This document shows positions 11,640 to 21,845 of a stretch of DNA of 64,000 nt, piece after piece (positions within the stretch are counted from its first letter, which is position 1; each line of letters opens with the position of its first letter). This stretch comes from Candidula unifasciata (taxonomy: Eukaryota > Mollusca > Gastropoda > Stylommatophora > Geomitridae): assembly GCA_905116865.2 (NCBI GenBank), contig CAJHNH020001149.1:23501-87500 (forward strand), in the 5' to 3' direction. The notes beneath the pieces are model-generated. The model was not told where the DNA came from. It was given only the letters and a program-made list of their open reading frames with translations, and made no database searches. Both the position numbers and the translations under genes were made by a program.

Positions 11640-11720
11640 ACCGTCCGCAGCTGAAATCGAACCCAGTCTCCCGGCATTAAGAAGCGCGTTCGCAACGCCT
11701 AAGCAACAGACGACGATGGA
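11640..11720 (-). mobile_element. tRNA-like SINE head fragment
   Basis: On the minus strand the segment has the order of a tRNA gene: GGCGTTGCGAACGCGCTTCT, then a box-B-like GGTTCGATT. It lacks a credible cloverleaf and 3' end, and is duplicated at 44190-44275, so I read it as a tRNA-derived SINE head rather than a working tRNA. It lies about 80 bp before the candidate alternative exon. Confidence 0.5.
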
Positions 11721-11795
11721 GTAAGGTTAGTTCATTGATAATATTGAGGACAGACTATATAAACCTGTTTGATATTGGTGTTTCTTTATTTTCAG

Positions 11796-11843
11796 ATGCA
11801 GAATCTTGATGAGCTGTCAGCACTTCATGTCACTTTCACTTAG
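11796..11843 (+). CDS. Candidate alternative terminal exon (exon 8') of gene A
   Basis: A pyrimidine-rich tract and TTTTCAG acceptor are followed by an in-frame 15-codon peptide, MQNLDELSALHVTFT, and a TAG stop. Its start mirrors exon 8 (MKQLDDVSA), and the acceptor phase (0) fits the exon 7 donor at 6672, so splicing 7 to 8' would give a reductase whose last 15 residues replace the usual 41. An AATAAA follows at 12132-12137. The same acceptor, frame, stop and poly(A) signal are kept after gene B (44347-44394). Expression is unproven; it could be a decayed tandem duplicate of exon 8. Confidence 0.5.
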   Translation: MQNLDELSALHVTFT

Positions 11844-12131
11844 GAATATTATTCTCTAATTTACTTTGATTGTGTCAGTAACCATGAAGTAGAATAACAC
11901 GTTTCAGTTCATAAAAAGAGATCCATTTAAACATTTTGTTTTCTCTGTTTATTATTTTTTTATTTTTCATATTCTTAATGTTTAGCTCAACGCGTTACAC
12001 CGTGACCTGTTTTATTTGTCTAAAACCTGTGAACTAATTAAATAATTTATTTGATGGAAACCAGGTGCAATTCTTTTCTGTGTGCTTGCGTTTGCTCTTT
12101 TTTAAATTTGTTTATTTTGGTCTGTTTTTGA

Positions 12132-12137
12132 AATAAA
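12132..12137 (+). promoter_or_regulatory. Candidate poly(A) signal after exon 8' (gene A)
   Basis: AATAAA about 290 bp after the TAG of the candidate alternative exon, in a stretch strongly conserved with the B block (AATAAA at 44699-44704). AATAAA is common in AT-rich DNA, so support comes mainly from position and conservation. Confidence 0.4.
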
Positions 12138-12289
12138 ACAAGCTGATCATGAAAATGCATTATATTTTATTATTGTTCTTTCACTTACGTAAACAAATAT
12201 TGCTGGTTGAAAAAATAGCCTGGTAATATTTGGTAAATGTTATATGGTTGGGGCATACTGAAAGTCAGATGACAGAAAGTAAAAACTGT

Positions 12290-12480
12290 ATACCCGAGGA
12301 AGATGTAAGGTCGTAGACCACGAGGCAGACCAAGAAGACGATGGAGAGATAATTTTCAGACAGACCTGCAAACACTTAGTACCACCAACTGGAAACAGAA
12401 GACTAACTAGAGAGATTAATGGAGGCGGGTGATATCTGAAGCAATGAACCTCAAGGGCTCGGAATGCTGAATGCGTAAAT
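12290..12480 (+). mobile_element. LINE 3' end fragment
   Basis: The plus strand reads GRPRRRWRDNFQTDLQTLSTT then degenerates (in-frame stops) to the GGCTCGGAATGCTGA end typical of this LINE family. It is duplicated at 44870-45050 and related to 55385-55560. The reading is the C-terminal tail of an RTE-like protein; the body is missing (5' truncation). Confidence 0.7.
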
Positions 12481-12496
12481 GTAATACAAATTTGTG

Positions 12497-12827
12497 GCTA
12501 TCCTCCCAAATACGGTCCCATATTATCGAGGCTAAGAAAATACCCTAACAGGGCCTCCGTCATATGTAAATTGGGGACCTCATTTCCGGGCGACTATACC
12601 GCCACCGCGGGCTTAACTAGATGGCTGGGGCTGCAGGAGATTCGGTAGCTGCTGCTCGTGAGTCCCAGTCATCTAGTTTAGCCCCGTCGGTGACTTTAAC
12701 TCGGCGGAAGCTTTTCTGCGGTATGCGGTGTAGTCGCCGGAAAGAGGTCCGCAATTTACACATGACTGATGCCCTTATAGGGTATTTTCTTAACCTCAAT
12801 GATTTGGGACCGTTATTCGGAGGATAG
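12497..12827. mobile_element. Fold-back MITE with about 100-bp inverted ends
   Basis: The left end (12497-12600, starting CTATCCTCC) and right end (12727-12827, ending GGAGGATAG) are imperfect reverse complements over about 100 bp, sharing the TCGAGGCTAAGAAAATACCC block and its complement. The 130-bp middle has no coding capacity; the open frames there are mirror images created by the palindrome. The B block keeps only the left half (45068-45178), where a tetranucleotide microsatellite follows. The transposon superfamily cannot be named from this copy. Confidence 0.75.
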
Positions 12828-12867
12828 ACACATTTGTTATACATTGCTGAATGGATGTGTACCTGAC

Positions 12868-13100
12868 TACCACCACCACCACCACTTCTAGTACTGCTGC
12901 TGCTACAACTACTGCTGCTGCTACAACTACTGCTGCTGCTACAACTACTGCTGCTGCTACAACTACTGCTGCTGCTACAACTACTGCTGCTTCTACAACA
13001 ACTGCTGCTGCTACAACTACTGCTTCTACTAGTGCTACTGCTATTACTACTACTACCACTTCTGCTGCTGCTACTGCTACTACTACTTCTTCTTCTTCAG
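12868..13100. repeat. Degenerate CTG/CTA/ACT triplet repeat
   Basis: Imperfect triplet array (CTGCTGCTACAACTA motifs). It gives open frames of threonine/alanine on plus and valine/alanine on minus, which are artefacts of the triplet period and not a protein. Confidence 0.9.
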
Positions 13101-13124
13101 TAGGAACAATAGGATGCACAACAC

Positions 13125-13420
13125 CTATGACTGATTTCATAGAACATCAGAGATTCAGATGGTTTGGTCATCTGGCCAGAATGCAACAAAATCAGCCACC
13201 AGCTAGAGAATGGCATATGAGAACAGCAGGCTGCAAAAGCAAGAGGCTGACCAAGAAAGAAACGGGCAGATGAGGTAAAAGAGACGCTACAGAAACGTAA
13301 TATGACATTAAGACAAGCTTAGAAACTAGCAAAGGTCAGGAGGAAACTAGACATGAATCCTCTCTGTGACGCTCTGGGCATAATCAGTAAGACAAAAGAA
13401 GGGAAATCATTATTATTATT
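13125..13420 (+). mobile_element. LINE tail fragment
   Basis: The plus strand reads IEHQRFRWFGHLARMQQNQP and then a basic KRLTKKETGR stretch before stops: the RWFGHLxRM motif of the C-terminus of RTE-type LINE proteins. No partner exists in the B block, where other repeats occupy this interval. Confidence 0.75.
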
Positions 13421-13664
13421 ACTGAGCACTTAAACATGACTTAGGACCCTTAAGAGCCCTCTCTTGGAATATTTCTAAAGATTTCTTGCACCCCACCTAA
13501 TGGTTTTGTGTGTGTCGGCAAACCTCACCAGTACTTTATAACTTGTGTACAATCACGAAAGACGTTGATTGTAAGATAGCATGTGTACACTGGTCATACT
13601 AAATTAGAAACATTCCCTTTCCTTTTACCTATATGCAAATATGTAACCGGGCGCCACTTTAAAG

Positions 13665-14475
13665 ATCATCATCATCATCATCATCAGGTGCCTTGCCAAA
13701 TGGCGTGGGCGATCGTGCCTCTCCACAATCTGCTTTCTCCTGCAGCATGTATCAATTATTCGTGTGCTGACACACCTCTATGCCATGCAACAAGACTCAA
13801 GCATATTTTCTCGTTGTTTCCTCTAGTGGCAGAGCACTTATGGTTTATAACCGTGTGCAATGACGATGGTTCACATCTCCTGACTTTACTTTTACCTTTA
13901 CCTTTTGTCTTCCTCTGTCGCTCCTTCCACAGATCTTTCCAGTGGTCACAACAAGTTCCATTTTCCCTCTTCTCATAACATGGCCAAAAATGATGACTGT
14001 CTACTTCTGATGTCTGTAATTAGTTGTCTTCGAGGACCCGCCTCTTTCAAAACCTCTTAGTTGCCATTTTTGGCTGGCCAAGGTATTGTAAGCATTCTTC
14101 TGTAAAACCACATCCCTGAGGCCTCAAGAAACTATTTGGCTTGCCTACTGATTGTCCAGGACTCAAGCCATATGTTAAAACTGAATGTATTTAGCAAGCA
14201 AGAATTTTATTTTTAACCCTTAATGACAAAGATCTATTGCATAAGATGTTCTTAATTTTATAAAATGCAGTTTTTGCTTGTCCCATTCTGTTTTTTATCT
14301 CAGTAATGCATCTTCCATGTGATGTTTTCCATGTGCCCAGATACTTAAATATCTGTACTTGTCCTAAAATTACACCATTGACTTTTATTACACGTTTAGG
14401 AATAATTCTTTTCTTTCATACCACCAATACTTCTCTCTTCCCATTTTTCAAACTGAGGCCTTTGGAACGAGGAAC
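13665..14475 (-). mobile_element. LINE protein C-terminal region, minus strand
   Basis: The minus-strand translation, despite stops, reads LESWTISRQAK and then MWFYRRMLTIPWPAKNGN, followed by the RQSSFL segment, the standard region after the reverse transcriptase domain of endonuclease/reverse-transcriptase LINEs. It ends at 13665-13685 with a (CATCAT)n run, the element's GAT-rich 3' tail. The reverse transcriptase start is probably 15065-15185. Confidence 0.75.
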
Positions 14476-15064
14476 TTAGAAAAAAAAAAAAAAATAATGT
14501 CCAGCTGTGTCCTCTTTCAGCCGCCCGAAGGCCTGCTTTATTGAGGACGGTTTCTTTGCTATCTGAATTTAGTCTTTTTCCTCGTGGTGATCATTTTCAC
14601 CTAAGTTTGATTTCTGCCTATGCATCATGTTCTACGCGGTTAGGCTTGGCGGGCGGTTTCCTTTTTTTTTTTTTTTGAGTGGATCTGGCAGCCCTTAAAA
14701 GGACTGCTTTTTGTGTGCCTGGGGCGGGAATTACACCCTGTTCTCAGCCCACTCGACTCGATAGTTTGATACTTGACACCGATTCGCTATATTTTCGGTT
14801 GAGTCAGTCTTGGCTAGCTATCTTGGTCTTCGCTGCGTTTGGTTTTTAGCAGACCTTGTACGCACCATTAGCAAAGCGATTGTCTTGAATACTGTTGGGA
14901 AAGCACCCTTGGTGTCCTTTTCAGGATACTTAACAAGGCTTGATGAATTATCAGGGACCAAGCTATCTCTATTCGTCCGATTAGTACCGCCTTGCCAGAC
15001 ACCTCAACTTCAACTATGGGCCGTGGAAAATCCAGTTAGCAGAAACAGTGACATAACCGCATCA
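14476..15064. other. Unassigned intergenic stretch
   Basis: Lies between two minus-strand LINE fragments. It contains an A tract (14480-14495), a T tract (14662-14676) and a 110-codon open frame (14810-15142) with no recognisable family. It may be a later insertion splitting the LINE. Confidence 0.4.
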
Positions 15065-15185
15065 CCCGTTCAACATCAGCGAACATATTCTTTATTATTC
15101 GTAGATCTTTCCCATCAATGTTTAATTTTTCTAACAGTTTGATTACTTCTTCATGCTTCACACAGTCAAATGCTTTTGTATAGTG
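15065..15185 (-). mobile_element. LINE reverse-transcriptase fragment
   Basis: The minus strand reads KAFDCVKHEEVIKLLEKLN then IDGKDLRIIKN, the KAFDxVxH motif of the first palm segment of non-LTR reverse transcriptases. It lies 5' (on the minus strand) of the C-terminal fragment at 13665-14475 and probably belongs to the same element. Confidence 0.85.
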
Positions 15186-15189
15186 TGGG

Positions 15190-16420
15190 CAGTTAATTAA
15201 CAGTCCAAAAAAGCCACCAGCTTGAAGGCCACCAGATCTTATTTGCCACTAGCAGTCAGAAGATAGCACCATGGGTCCGGCCGACAGCTCTGTTCAGACG
15301 GCCAGGTAGTGACCAGTGATTACATTGGAGAGATCCACATCCAGGGAGCCACTCAGAGAAGCCCGAGAGCCTACTATTCTTAGTGACATTATTTATATTA
15401 TAGTAACGGGCATCTTGGAATTGGTGAACCCATCTGACTTGGTTGGCCAGCTATCAAAAATTGAACATTGTGTGAATTGTCCGGTAGCCTACCAGTTGAA
15501 TGACGGTGTTCCAGACAGCCTAGTTGTTGTGGAGCAAGCGGATCAGTGGACCAGACCTGGAGAAGATAAGTGTACCTGCGTTGGTGGTCGATTAGGATTC
15601 AATGCCAAGGTCCTAGCTTCTTTTTATTCCACACTGGAGCTCTGATAATAATGGCGACTCTTAAGGACAACTCTGGTGTCAATCACATCTTTTGTGTCTG
15701 TGGTTTCTTAATGTCATTGATTCTATTGAGTTCCTTTTGCCTGATTCATATATGTATATGTTGAACTTATTACATGTCTTTGGAATTTTTCATTTTTTAT
15801 TTACTGCCCATCCTTCATTGTTCCTAGTTGTCTGAAGTGTGTGTAATTATTATATTTCATCTCTTCCTATGTTACCATGACTATGATAATAGACTATCTA
15901 GTCTGGGGGCTGTTTTTAGCGGGGGGTGGGGGTGGGGGGTTGATGGGGTAGTTGTGAGGATGTCAGGCCAAGTAGTGCCATAACTTGCGTCGCCTCATCC
16001 CTGAAATAGGTTGGATGTGTATTGGAGCTGCGGGATTCCGTCTAGACCATTGCTAGTTGAAATCCAAACATTTATAACTACTTTAATGTGCTGTTGGTTC
16101 ATCAGGAGAAATCCTTTCCTTGGCACGTGACACGACCAGTGTGTGACAATGGCCAGAAAACAAGATTACAGATAGGTCATCATCATCATCATCACCAGTG
16201 TCTACTTCTCCCGGCGTTATGGGAAAGAACAGTTTGCAATCCATGAGCATCAATGGTTAATGTCATTTGGTGTCGATGTAGAAGCTCTTAAATCTCATCA
16301 ATCCGTTTTCTCCTAGGTCGGCCTCTTGCTGTGACTTCACTGAATATTTGACATTTGCTTTTTTGTTAAAACTGTTGTTGTTCGCTTTTTTGACGCTTTG
16401 TGTGTGTTTCTGGTCTTTAA
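15190..16420. repeat. Duplicated spacer, partner of 48185-49430
   Basis: Direct-repeat partner of the spacer before copy C (shared landmarks GCCACCAGCTTGAAGGCCACC and GACGGTGTTCCAGACAGCCT). Open frames here are broken differently in the two copies, which argues against a conserved protein. A minus-strand LINE end with a (CAT)n tail lies at 16165-16345 and recurs at 49170-49345. A G-rich run is at 15920-15950. Confidence 0.6.
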
Positions 16421-17129
16421 AGTGCTATGGCTCTTTTTCTTTAAATTCCTTTTTAATTCTTCAACAATACCAGTTGAACAAAAAACAAAAACAAAAACAA
16501 AAAAACAAAAAAATCCTAACAGGTTTGATTACAGTAAAGAATACCAAAATAAATATAACAAATTATTAAAAACATAAAGTCACTTACGACGAATACTAGG
16601 TCAACACAAACACAATGTTGTAACAGTAGGGATGTGCATAAGACCTCTATTCGTCTCTATTTAGGCGAATGTTTTAACACAAACTCTTGGACTTTTCGTT
16701 CCCTTACAACTGTAATTCTTTTGTCCTTAGAATACATCTGCCATCTTTTTTTCTGGCAACATTAATTTATTATTCTGATATTTTGATCTGTCAGCTCCAG
16801 ACAGACCTAAAAGCAACACTTGCTGTCAAGAAAATGTATTTAAAAAAAAAAAAAAAGTTTGGAAGATGGCGTGTGAGCCACCCTAATGTTTTTTTTACGT
16901 TTTTATGTGCCTGAGCGCTTTATCCTCCAGTTCTCAAATTGTCATCTTTCTCCATCTGTTGTTTGGTCTGCTTTTTCTTCTCTGACCCTGTGGGTTCCAT
17001 TGCAATAACATTCTAGCTATGTTATAAAATCTCAAGGTTGTTTAAACATAATAATAATAATAATGACAAGAACGACACTGACGACGACAACAGGATAAAG
17101 CTGGCGACTGGCTACGACATCCAGAACTT
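16420..17129. repeat. 3' flank of copy D (right arm of the A/D palindrome)
   Basis: Reverse-complement partner of about 9290-11190, and direct partner of 49430-50114 (after gene C). It would be the 3' flank of a minus-strand reductase whose body is now missing beyond 17166. Confidence 0.7.
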
Positions 17130-17166
17130 TCAGTTGCTGGTTGATTTGACGTAGAAATTATTGGCC
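17130..17166 (-). pseudogene. Aldo-keto reductase copy D: 37-bp remnant of exon 8
   Basis: The minus strand reads [10 protein letters not shown] and the TGA stop, identical in sense to the end of exon 8 of gene C (50115-50151). The 3' flank is also conserved. At 17167 the match stops abruptly and AT-rich dispersed-repeat DNA begins (TTCGTATTCGGCCGAATAG). No other exon of this copy is found to the right, so it is a truncated pseudogene, probably cut at a rearrangement breakpoint or by a deletion. Confidence 0.85.
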
Positions 17167-17184
17167 ATTCGGCAAGGCACCTGA

Positions 17185-17596
17185 TGATACACTATTCGTA
17201 TTCGTATTCGGCCGAATAGTTGGTCCCTCTATTCGTATTCGGCCGATAGTGAAAATCACAATTCGGTACAGTCGTAATGCTTGCCACATCAGAGCTCTGT
17301 TCACAATTGATTCTAGAGGTTAGAATGCGAACAGTATTAGGATGAGGCACTTGAAAATCAGGAAATGAATTCATAATTTGTTGAACAACCTGGTCCGAGC
17401 TCCTAGTGGAAAAGAGCTTTTCATCCCCAATAGCTGAAGTGCCCGATAAATTTCCGCCAGTGTCTCTCTGCCAATTGCTTGTCTAACCTATGTCCGATGA
17501 ACCAGTCGTAAGCTTGTCACTCTGGTCGTGAAGGTAAGCGGCTAATTTACTACCGCAGCGACAAATATAACACCATATCTCACAATATTTGTTGCA
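17185..17596. repeat. Dispersed repeat with TTCGTATTCGGCCGAATAG palindromes
   Basis: Starts with short palindromic motifs built on ATTCGGCCGAAT (17193-17250). The following sequence matches 52480-52620 in intron 6 of gene C in reverse orientation. It may be a worn hAT-type DNA transposon end; no transposase motif can be read, so the class is a guess. Confidence 0.35.
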
Positions 17597-18125
17597 AAGT
17601 CACCATATCGTCAGCTGTCAGAAAAAATGACAATAAATGGTGAAGAAATTGAAAATGACACAGACTTTAAATATCTAGGCTCTAAAATAAAAAGCAATGG
17701 AGACTGCTTGATAAAAGTCAAAAGGAGGATGACCATTGCAATGCACAGATTAAACAGCCTTTAAAGTCTATATTTAAGTGCCAGCAGGAAAATCAAAAGT
17801 TAAGACTTTAAGAGCATGCATCTTCCATGTAACAACATACGGATGTGAGTCGTGGACTATGAAAGTTAAAATTTTGGGAGCATGCATCTTCCATGTAACA
17901 ACATACGGATGTGAGTTGTAGACTATGAAAGTTAAAATTTTTGAGCATGCATCTTCCCTGTAACAACATACGCATCTGAGGCGTAGACTATGAAAGTTAA
18001 AATTTGAGAGCATGCATCTTCCCTGTAACAAGATACGGATGTGAGTCGTAGACTATGAAAGTTAAAATTTTGGAAGCATGGACCTTCCCTGTAACAACAT
18101 ACGGATGTGAGTCGTGGACTATCTT
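17597..18125 (+). mobile_element. LINE fragment with a LINE-derived 65-66-bp tandem repeat
   Basis: 17597-17765 reads MTINGEEIENDTDFKYLGSK and NGDCLIKVKRRM, the YLGSKI motif after the reverse transcriptase of RTE-like LINEs. From about 17792 the next LINE piece (ACIFHVTTYGCESWT) is repeated about five times with a 65-66-bp period, in part losing the frame. This is a minisatellite born from retrotransposon coding sequence. Confidence 0.8.
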
Positions 18126-18132
18126 CCAGTCC

Positions 18133-18133
<1 letters not shown>

Positions 18134-18180
<47 letters not shown>

Positions 18181-18181
18181 A
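18134..18181. repeat. (GA)n microsatellite
   Basis: Roughly twenty-two GA units with one ACA interruption, directly before the SINE-like block at 18182. Confidence 0.95.
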
Positions 18182-18345
18182 CTTTTTTTTTCAAAGGGTT
18201 ACAAATTGGGCACGCAGGCCCGTCTGACATTCGGCCCTTCTAGGCACTCATTTTTCAGAGTACCAATACCTGTTATCAATAATGATTGTTATAGATATAA
18301 TAAGAAATATAAATTATAGAATAATGCATACACACATCATGTGTA
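18182..18345 (+). mobile_element. Short repeat with T-rich start, copy 1 of 3
   Basis: Shares CAAAGGGTTACAAATTGGGC, CCCGTCTGACATTCGGCCCT and the following GTACCAATACCTGTTATC with 19280-19440 and, more diverged, with 56830-56990. Each copy follows a microsatellite (GA, GAA/ACGA or ACGA), and the first two run into CACATA-rich DNA. It behaves like a SINE tail unit; no Pol III boxes are seen. Confidence 0.55.
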
Positions 18346-18867
18346 CATCATCGTGCACACTCACACACATGTATGCATACTCCTACTTTCTCGTACATGC
18401 AAACTCATATACAGACATGTGATATATACACACACGCATCTACATACAAATACAAACACAAAACACATGCACATACATAGACATAAATGCACAAATACAA
18501 AACACACACACATACATTTATGGACATACATGCACACACACATTCCATACATACACACCTATACATGCATCCATTCATACACACACATACAATCACTTGT
18601 ACAGACACCAACATATGCCCACAACCACACATTTACACTTACATAAATACATACACCCACATACATGCATACATATATTCACACAGACATGCATACATAC
18701 ACATACACGCATACATACACATAAATGCATACTTACACACATTTATACATACACTCACCTCTTTACACACATACATACATACTTAAATACACACCTATAC
18801 ACCCACATACTTACACAGCTAAATATGCATACATACATCCACCAACATACATACGTACACATAAAAG
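18346..18867. repeat. (ACATAC)-type cryptic microsatellite, block 1
   Basis: Low-complexity ACA/CATA-rich DNA without strict period. Long histidine/threonine/isoleucine frames across it are artefacts. It matches the second block at 19441-19990 in composition and position relative to the SINE-like unit. Confidence 0.9.
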
Positions 18868-19256
18868 ACGAAGAAGAAGAAGAAGAAGAAGAAGAAGAAG
18901 AAGAAGAAGAAGAAGAAGAAGAAGAAGAAGAAGAAGAAGAAGAAGAAGAAGAAGAAGAAGAAGAAGAAGAAGAAGAAGAAGAAGAAGAAGAAGAAGAAGA
19001 AGAAGAAGAAGAAGAAGAAGAAGAAAAAGAAGCAGAAGCAAAAGCAGAAGAAGAAGAAGGAGAAGAAAAAGAAGAAGAAGAAGAAGAAGAAGAAGAAGAA
19101 GAAGAAGAAGAAGAAGAAGAAGAAGAAGAAGAAGAAGAAGAAGAAGAAGAAGAAGAAGAAGAAGAAGAAGAAGAAGAAGAAGAAGAAGAAGAAGAAGAAG
19201 AAGAAGAAGAAGCCGAAGCAGCAGCAGAAGCAGAAGCAGAGAAGAAGAAGAAGAAG
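18868..19256. repeat. Very long (GAA)n polypurine tract
   Basis: About 390 bp of almost pure GAA with one degenerate island (19023-19070) and a GCAGAA-rich end (19210-19240). Polypurine/polypyrimidine mirror DNA of this length is able to form triplex structures. The long glutamate, arginine and leucine frames in all phases are not genes. Confidence 0.97.
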
Positions 19257-19440
19257 AAAAACGAACGAACGAACGAACGAACAAACTTATTTTCAAAGGG
19301 TTACAAATTGGGCATGCAGGCCCGTCTGACATTCGGCCCTTCTAAGCTCTAATTTTTCAAAGTACCAATGCCTGTTATCGATAATGCATGTTATGGATAT
19401 ATTAAAGAAATATGCATAATATATTAGTGCAGACACACAT
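19257..19440 (+). mobile_element. Short repeat, copy 2 of 3, with (ACGA)n start
   Basis: Begins with five ACGA units, then the same AAAGGGTTACAAATTGGGC core as copy 1. The order SINE-like core, ACA-rich block is the same as at 18182-18867, so the two composites look like a tandem duplication or two insertions into like DNA. Confidence 0.55.
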
Positions 19441-19993
19441 CATGTCTACACAATCTTACACACTCACACACACGTATATATACTCTTACATTCTCATACA
19501 TGCACATTCATATACAGACATACCTAATACATACATACACGCATCTACATACATACACAAACAGAAAACAAACACCCATACATAGACATAAATGCACAAA
19601 AAGAAAACACACACACACATACATGCACACACACACACGCATTCATTCCATACATACACACCTACACATGCATGCATATATACACACAGACAATCACATG
19701 TACAGACACCCACATACAACTACAGCCAAACATTTACACTCACATACATACATATATACATACACACATGCATACATACACACATCTATACATACACCTC
19801 CATCTTTACATACATATATACATACTTGCATACATACCTAAATACACACACATACAACCACATACTAACACTCACATGCATACATACATACACACATCTA
19901 TACATACACCTACATCTTTACACACATACATTCATACATACTTGCATACATACCTAAATACACACACATACACCCACATACTTACACTGCTAC

Positions 19994-20059
<66 letters not shown>

Positions 20060-20060
20060 A
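19441..20060. repeat. (ACATAC)-type block 2 ending in (TA)n
   Basis: Same cryptic ACA/CATA composition as block 1, with an internal duplication (TACACACATCTATACATACACCT-like stretches at about 19778 and 19890), closing with about 30 TA units (19997-20057). Confidence 0.93.
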
Positions 20061-20149
20061 CAAACATGCATACATACGCACATGCATGCATACATACAGC
20101 CACATACATGCCCACACAGACATTAAATTGTTAGTTATATCAAGCGCCA

Positions 20150-20345
20150 TAGCGGATTGGGTAAAATAATATCAGCAGGCAACGTATCAGGAAGGAGAGG
20201 CAGAGGCTGACCAACATGAAGATGGCACATGAAATTAGTGATTACTTAAATATGAAAGTACAGAGAGCTGTCGGGAAACTGCTTTTTTTTCCCCAAGCAA
20301 GCCGTGATGAGAGCGACGTTCTGCACATGACCTGCTATATAATGA
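20150..20345 (+). mobile_element. LINE tail fragment
   Basis: Contains the GRRGRG-like reading and the ATFCT end of the RTE-type tail family also seen at 21560-21840, with stops in all frames. Confidence 0.5.
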
Positions 20346-20730
20346 TGATTTTGATTGATTACTACAGGATGGATGAAAGATACTATACATACTAGTTTAG
20401 TTATTTGGTACACATTGCTTAGTTGCTTCTCTGCTCTCTTATCTGTTGTGCTATTAAGGTGTGCAGTTAAAACATGCATTTATTTATCTTGACCTTCGAC
20501 CTCATCAGTAAAAGTCATGCATATAGTTTTCTTTCATCATGTAATTATTTCCACTTGACAGTTGCGCGCGCAGTTACCTATATTTAATAACAAGTTTATT
20601 CGTTAACATATAGAGATACCAAAGTACAAGTATGCAAAGTCACACGTTGGCCCCAAGAGCGTCATAACCTGGCGTCTTAGACAATTAAAGATTCCCCATC
20701 CCCCGACCCCTGAATATATTTGAGGGCCGT

Positions 20731-20917
20731 AAGCCATGGTGACCCGACTCGTTCCTCCCTTCTCCCTTCTGGCAAGGGACAGAAGTTCTCTTAAGTTTAT
20801 GTTTAGTTCAATACATAGCATATTATTTAAAAAAGAACGCTGATGTATTTATTTGCAATTTAGCACATTATTATTATTATCATTATTATTATCATTATTA
20901 TTTTAAAAAAAATTTTA

Positions 20918-20950
<33 letters not shown>

Positions 20951-21159
20951 ATATAATAATAATTATTTTTATTCAACAGACCGGAAGCTATGGTGCCCCG
21001 ACTCGTTCCTCCCTTCTCCCTTCTAGCAAGAGATAAAATTTCTCTTAAGTTTATGTTTAGTTCAATACATAGCATATTATTTAAAAAAGAACGCTGATGT
21101 ATTTATTTGCAATTTAGCACATTATTATTATTATCATTATTATTTTAAAGAAAATTTTA

Positions 21160-21198
<39 letters not shown>

Positions 21199-21232
21199 AT
21201 ATAATAATAATTATTTTTATTCAACAGACCGA
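20731..21232. repeat. Tandem duplication of a 254-bp unit
   Basis: Two adjacent copies (20731-20984 and 20985 to about 21232) share CGACTCGTTCCTCCCTTCTC, the GTTTAGTTCAATACATAGC stretch and an internal (ATT)n tract, each ending in TTATTCAACAGACCG. They differ mainly in ATT number. No coding sequence. Confidence 0.9.
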
Positions 21233-21235
21233 ACC

Positions 21236-21440
21236 GTTGAGGTTCATTGCGGCAGATATCGCCACGTTCCATTCATTTCTTTAGTTGGCCTTCTCTTTCA
21301 AGTTGGCAACCTAAGTGTTTGTAGGTCTGTCTGGATATTATCTCTCTATCGTCTGCTTGGTCTGCCTTGTGGTCTAAGACCATTCAGGTCCCTGGTGTAT
21401 ACAGTTTTTACCTCACTGACATCTGACATTCCCTCAATAG
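21236..21440 (-). mobile_element. LINE 3' end fragment
   Basis: Reverse complement matches the family end at 1605-1860 (shared AGTGTTTGTAGGTCTGTCTG and ATTATCTCTCTATCGTCT in plus sense). It starts exactly where the 254-bp tandem duplication ends. Confidence 0.6.
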
Positions 21441-21534
21441 GCCCCGGCCGTTTAAGCCCATTAGCTCTTATGATGCTAATTATTTTTATGATTATTATTT
21501 AAATATTATTACTATTACTATTAGTATAAGCCAG

Positions 21535-21845
21535 GAGAGAAAGAAATACTGGCATCCTAAAAGATCTCAACTTCAAGGCAGATTCTCTAGTAAACGGCAG
21601 CTTGTCTTAGAAACTAAAATATGTTGGCCAACCAAACGTCAAGGCGGATTGAAAAGAATAATAGCAGAAGACATGGTGCCAGCAAGGAGGGGCAGGGGTT
21701 GACCAGCACGAAGATGGACACATGACATCAGTTACACTATGGGTAGGAAAGTACACGAGGCGGGAGAGCTGGCGAGAGACCGAGTTTCTTTCATTCAGAC
21801 CATGATGGGGGCGACGTTCTGCAAAGGACATGCTACATTATTATT
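21535..21845 (+). mobile_element. LINE tail fragment
   Basis: The plus strand reads RIIAEDMVPARRGRG and then the HEAGELARDRVSFIQTMMGA stretch ending ATFCKGHAT, with one or two stops: the carboxy end of an RTE-like LINE protein. (ATT)n DNA follows. Confidence 0.75.

Noticed and set aside
11640..11720. Functional tRNA gene
   Set aside because: tRNA-like promoter boxes are present, but no complete cloverleaf or acceptor stem can be formed by eye, and it is duplicated with the block; treated as a SINE head.
12851..13273. Threonine/alanine-rich 140-codon frame
   Set aside because: Triplet microsatellite running into a LINE tail; the mirror valine frame on the other strand is equally open.
14810..15142. 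110-codon plus-strand frame
   Set aside because: Overlaps, antisense, the LINE reverse-transcriptase reading at 15065-15185; no family resemblance.
15316..15764. Possible conserved gene in the duplicated spacer (also 48517-48783)
   Set aside because: The two blocks break the frames at different places, and no splice-consistent model joins them; better seen as duplicated non-coding DNA.
18597..19352. Long open frames (up to 251 codons) of glutamate, arginine or leucine
   Set aside because: They exist in several phases and both strands only because the DNA is a (GAA)n tract with ACATAC-type flanks; no splice or domain evidence.
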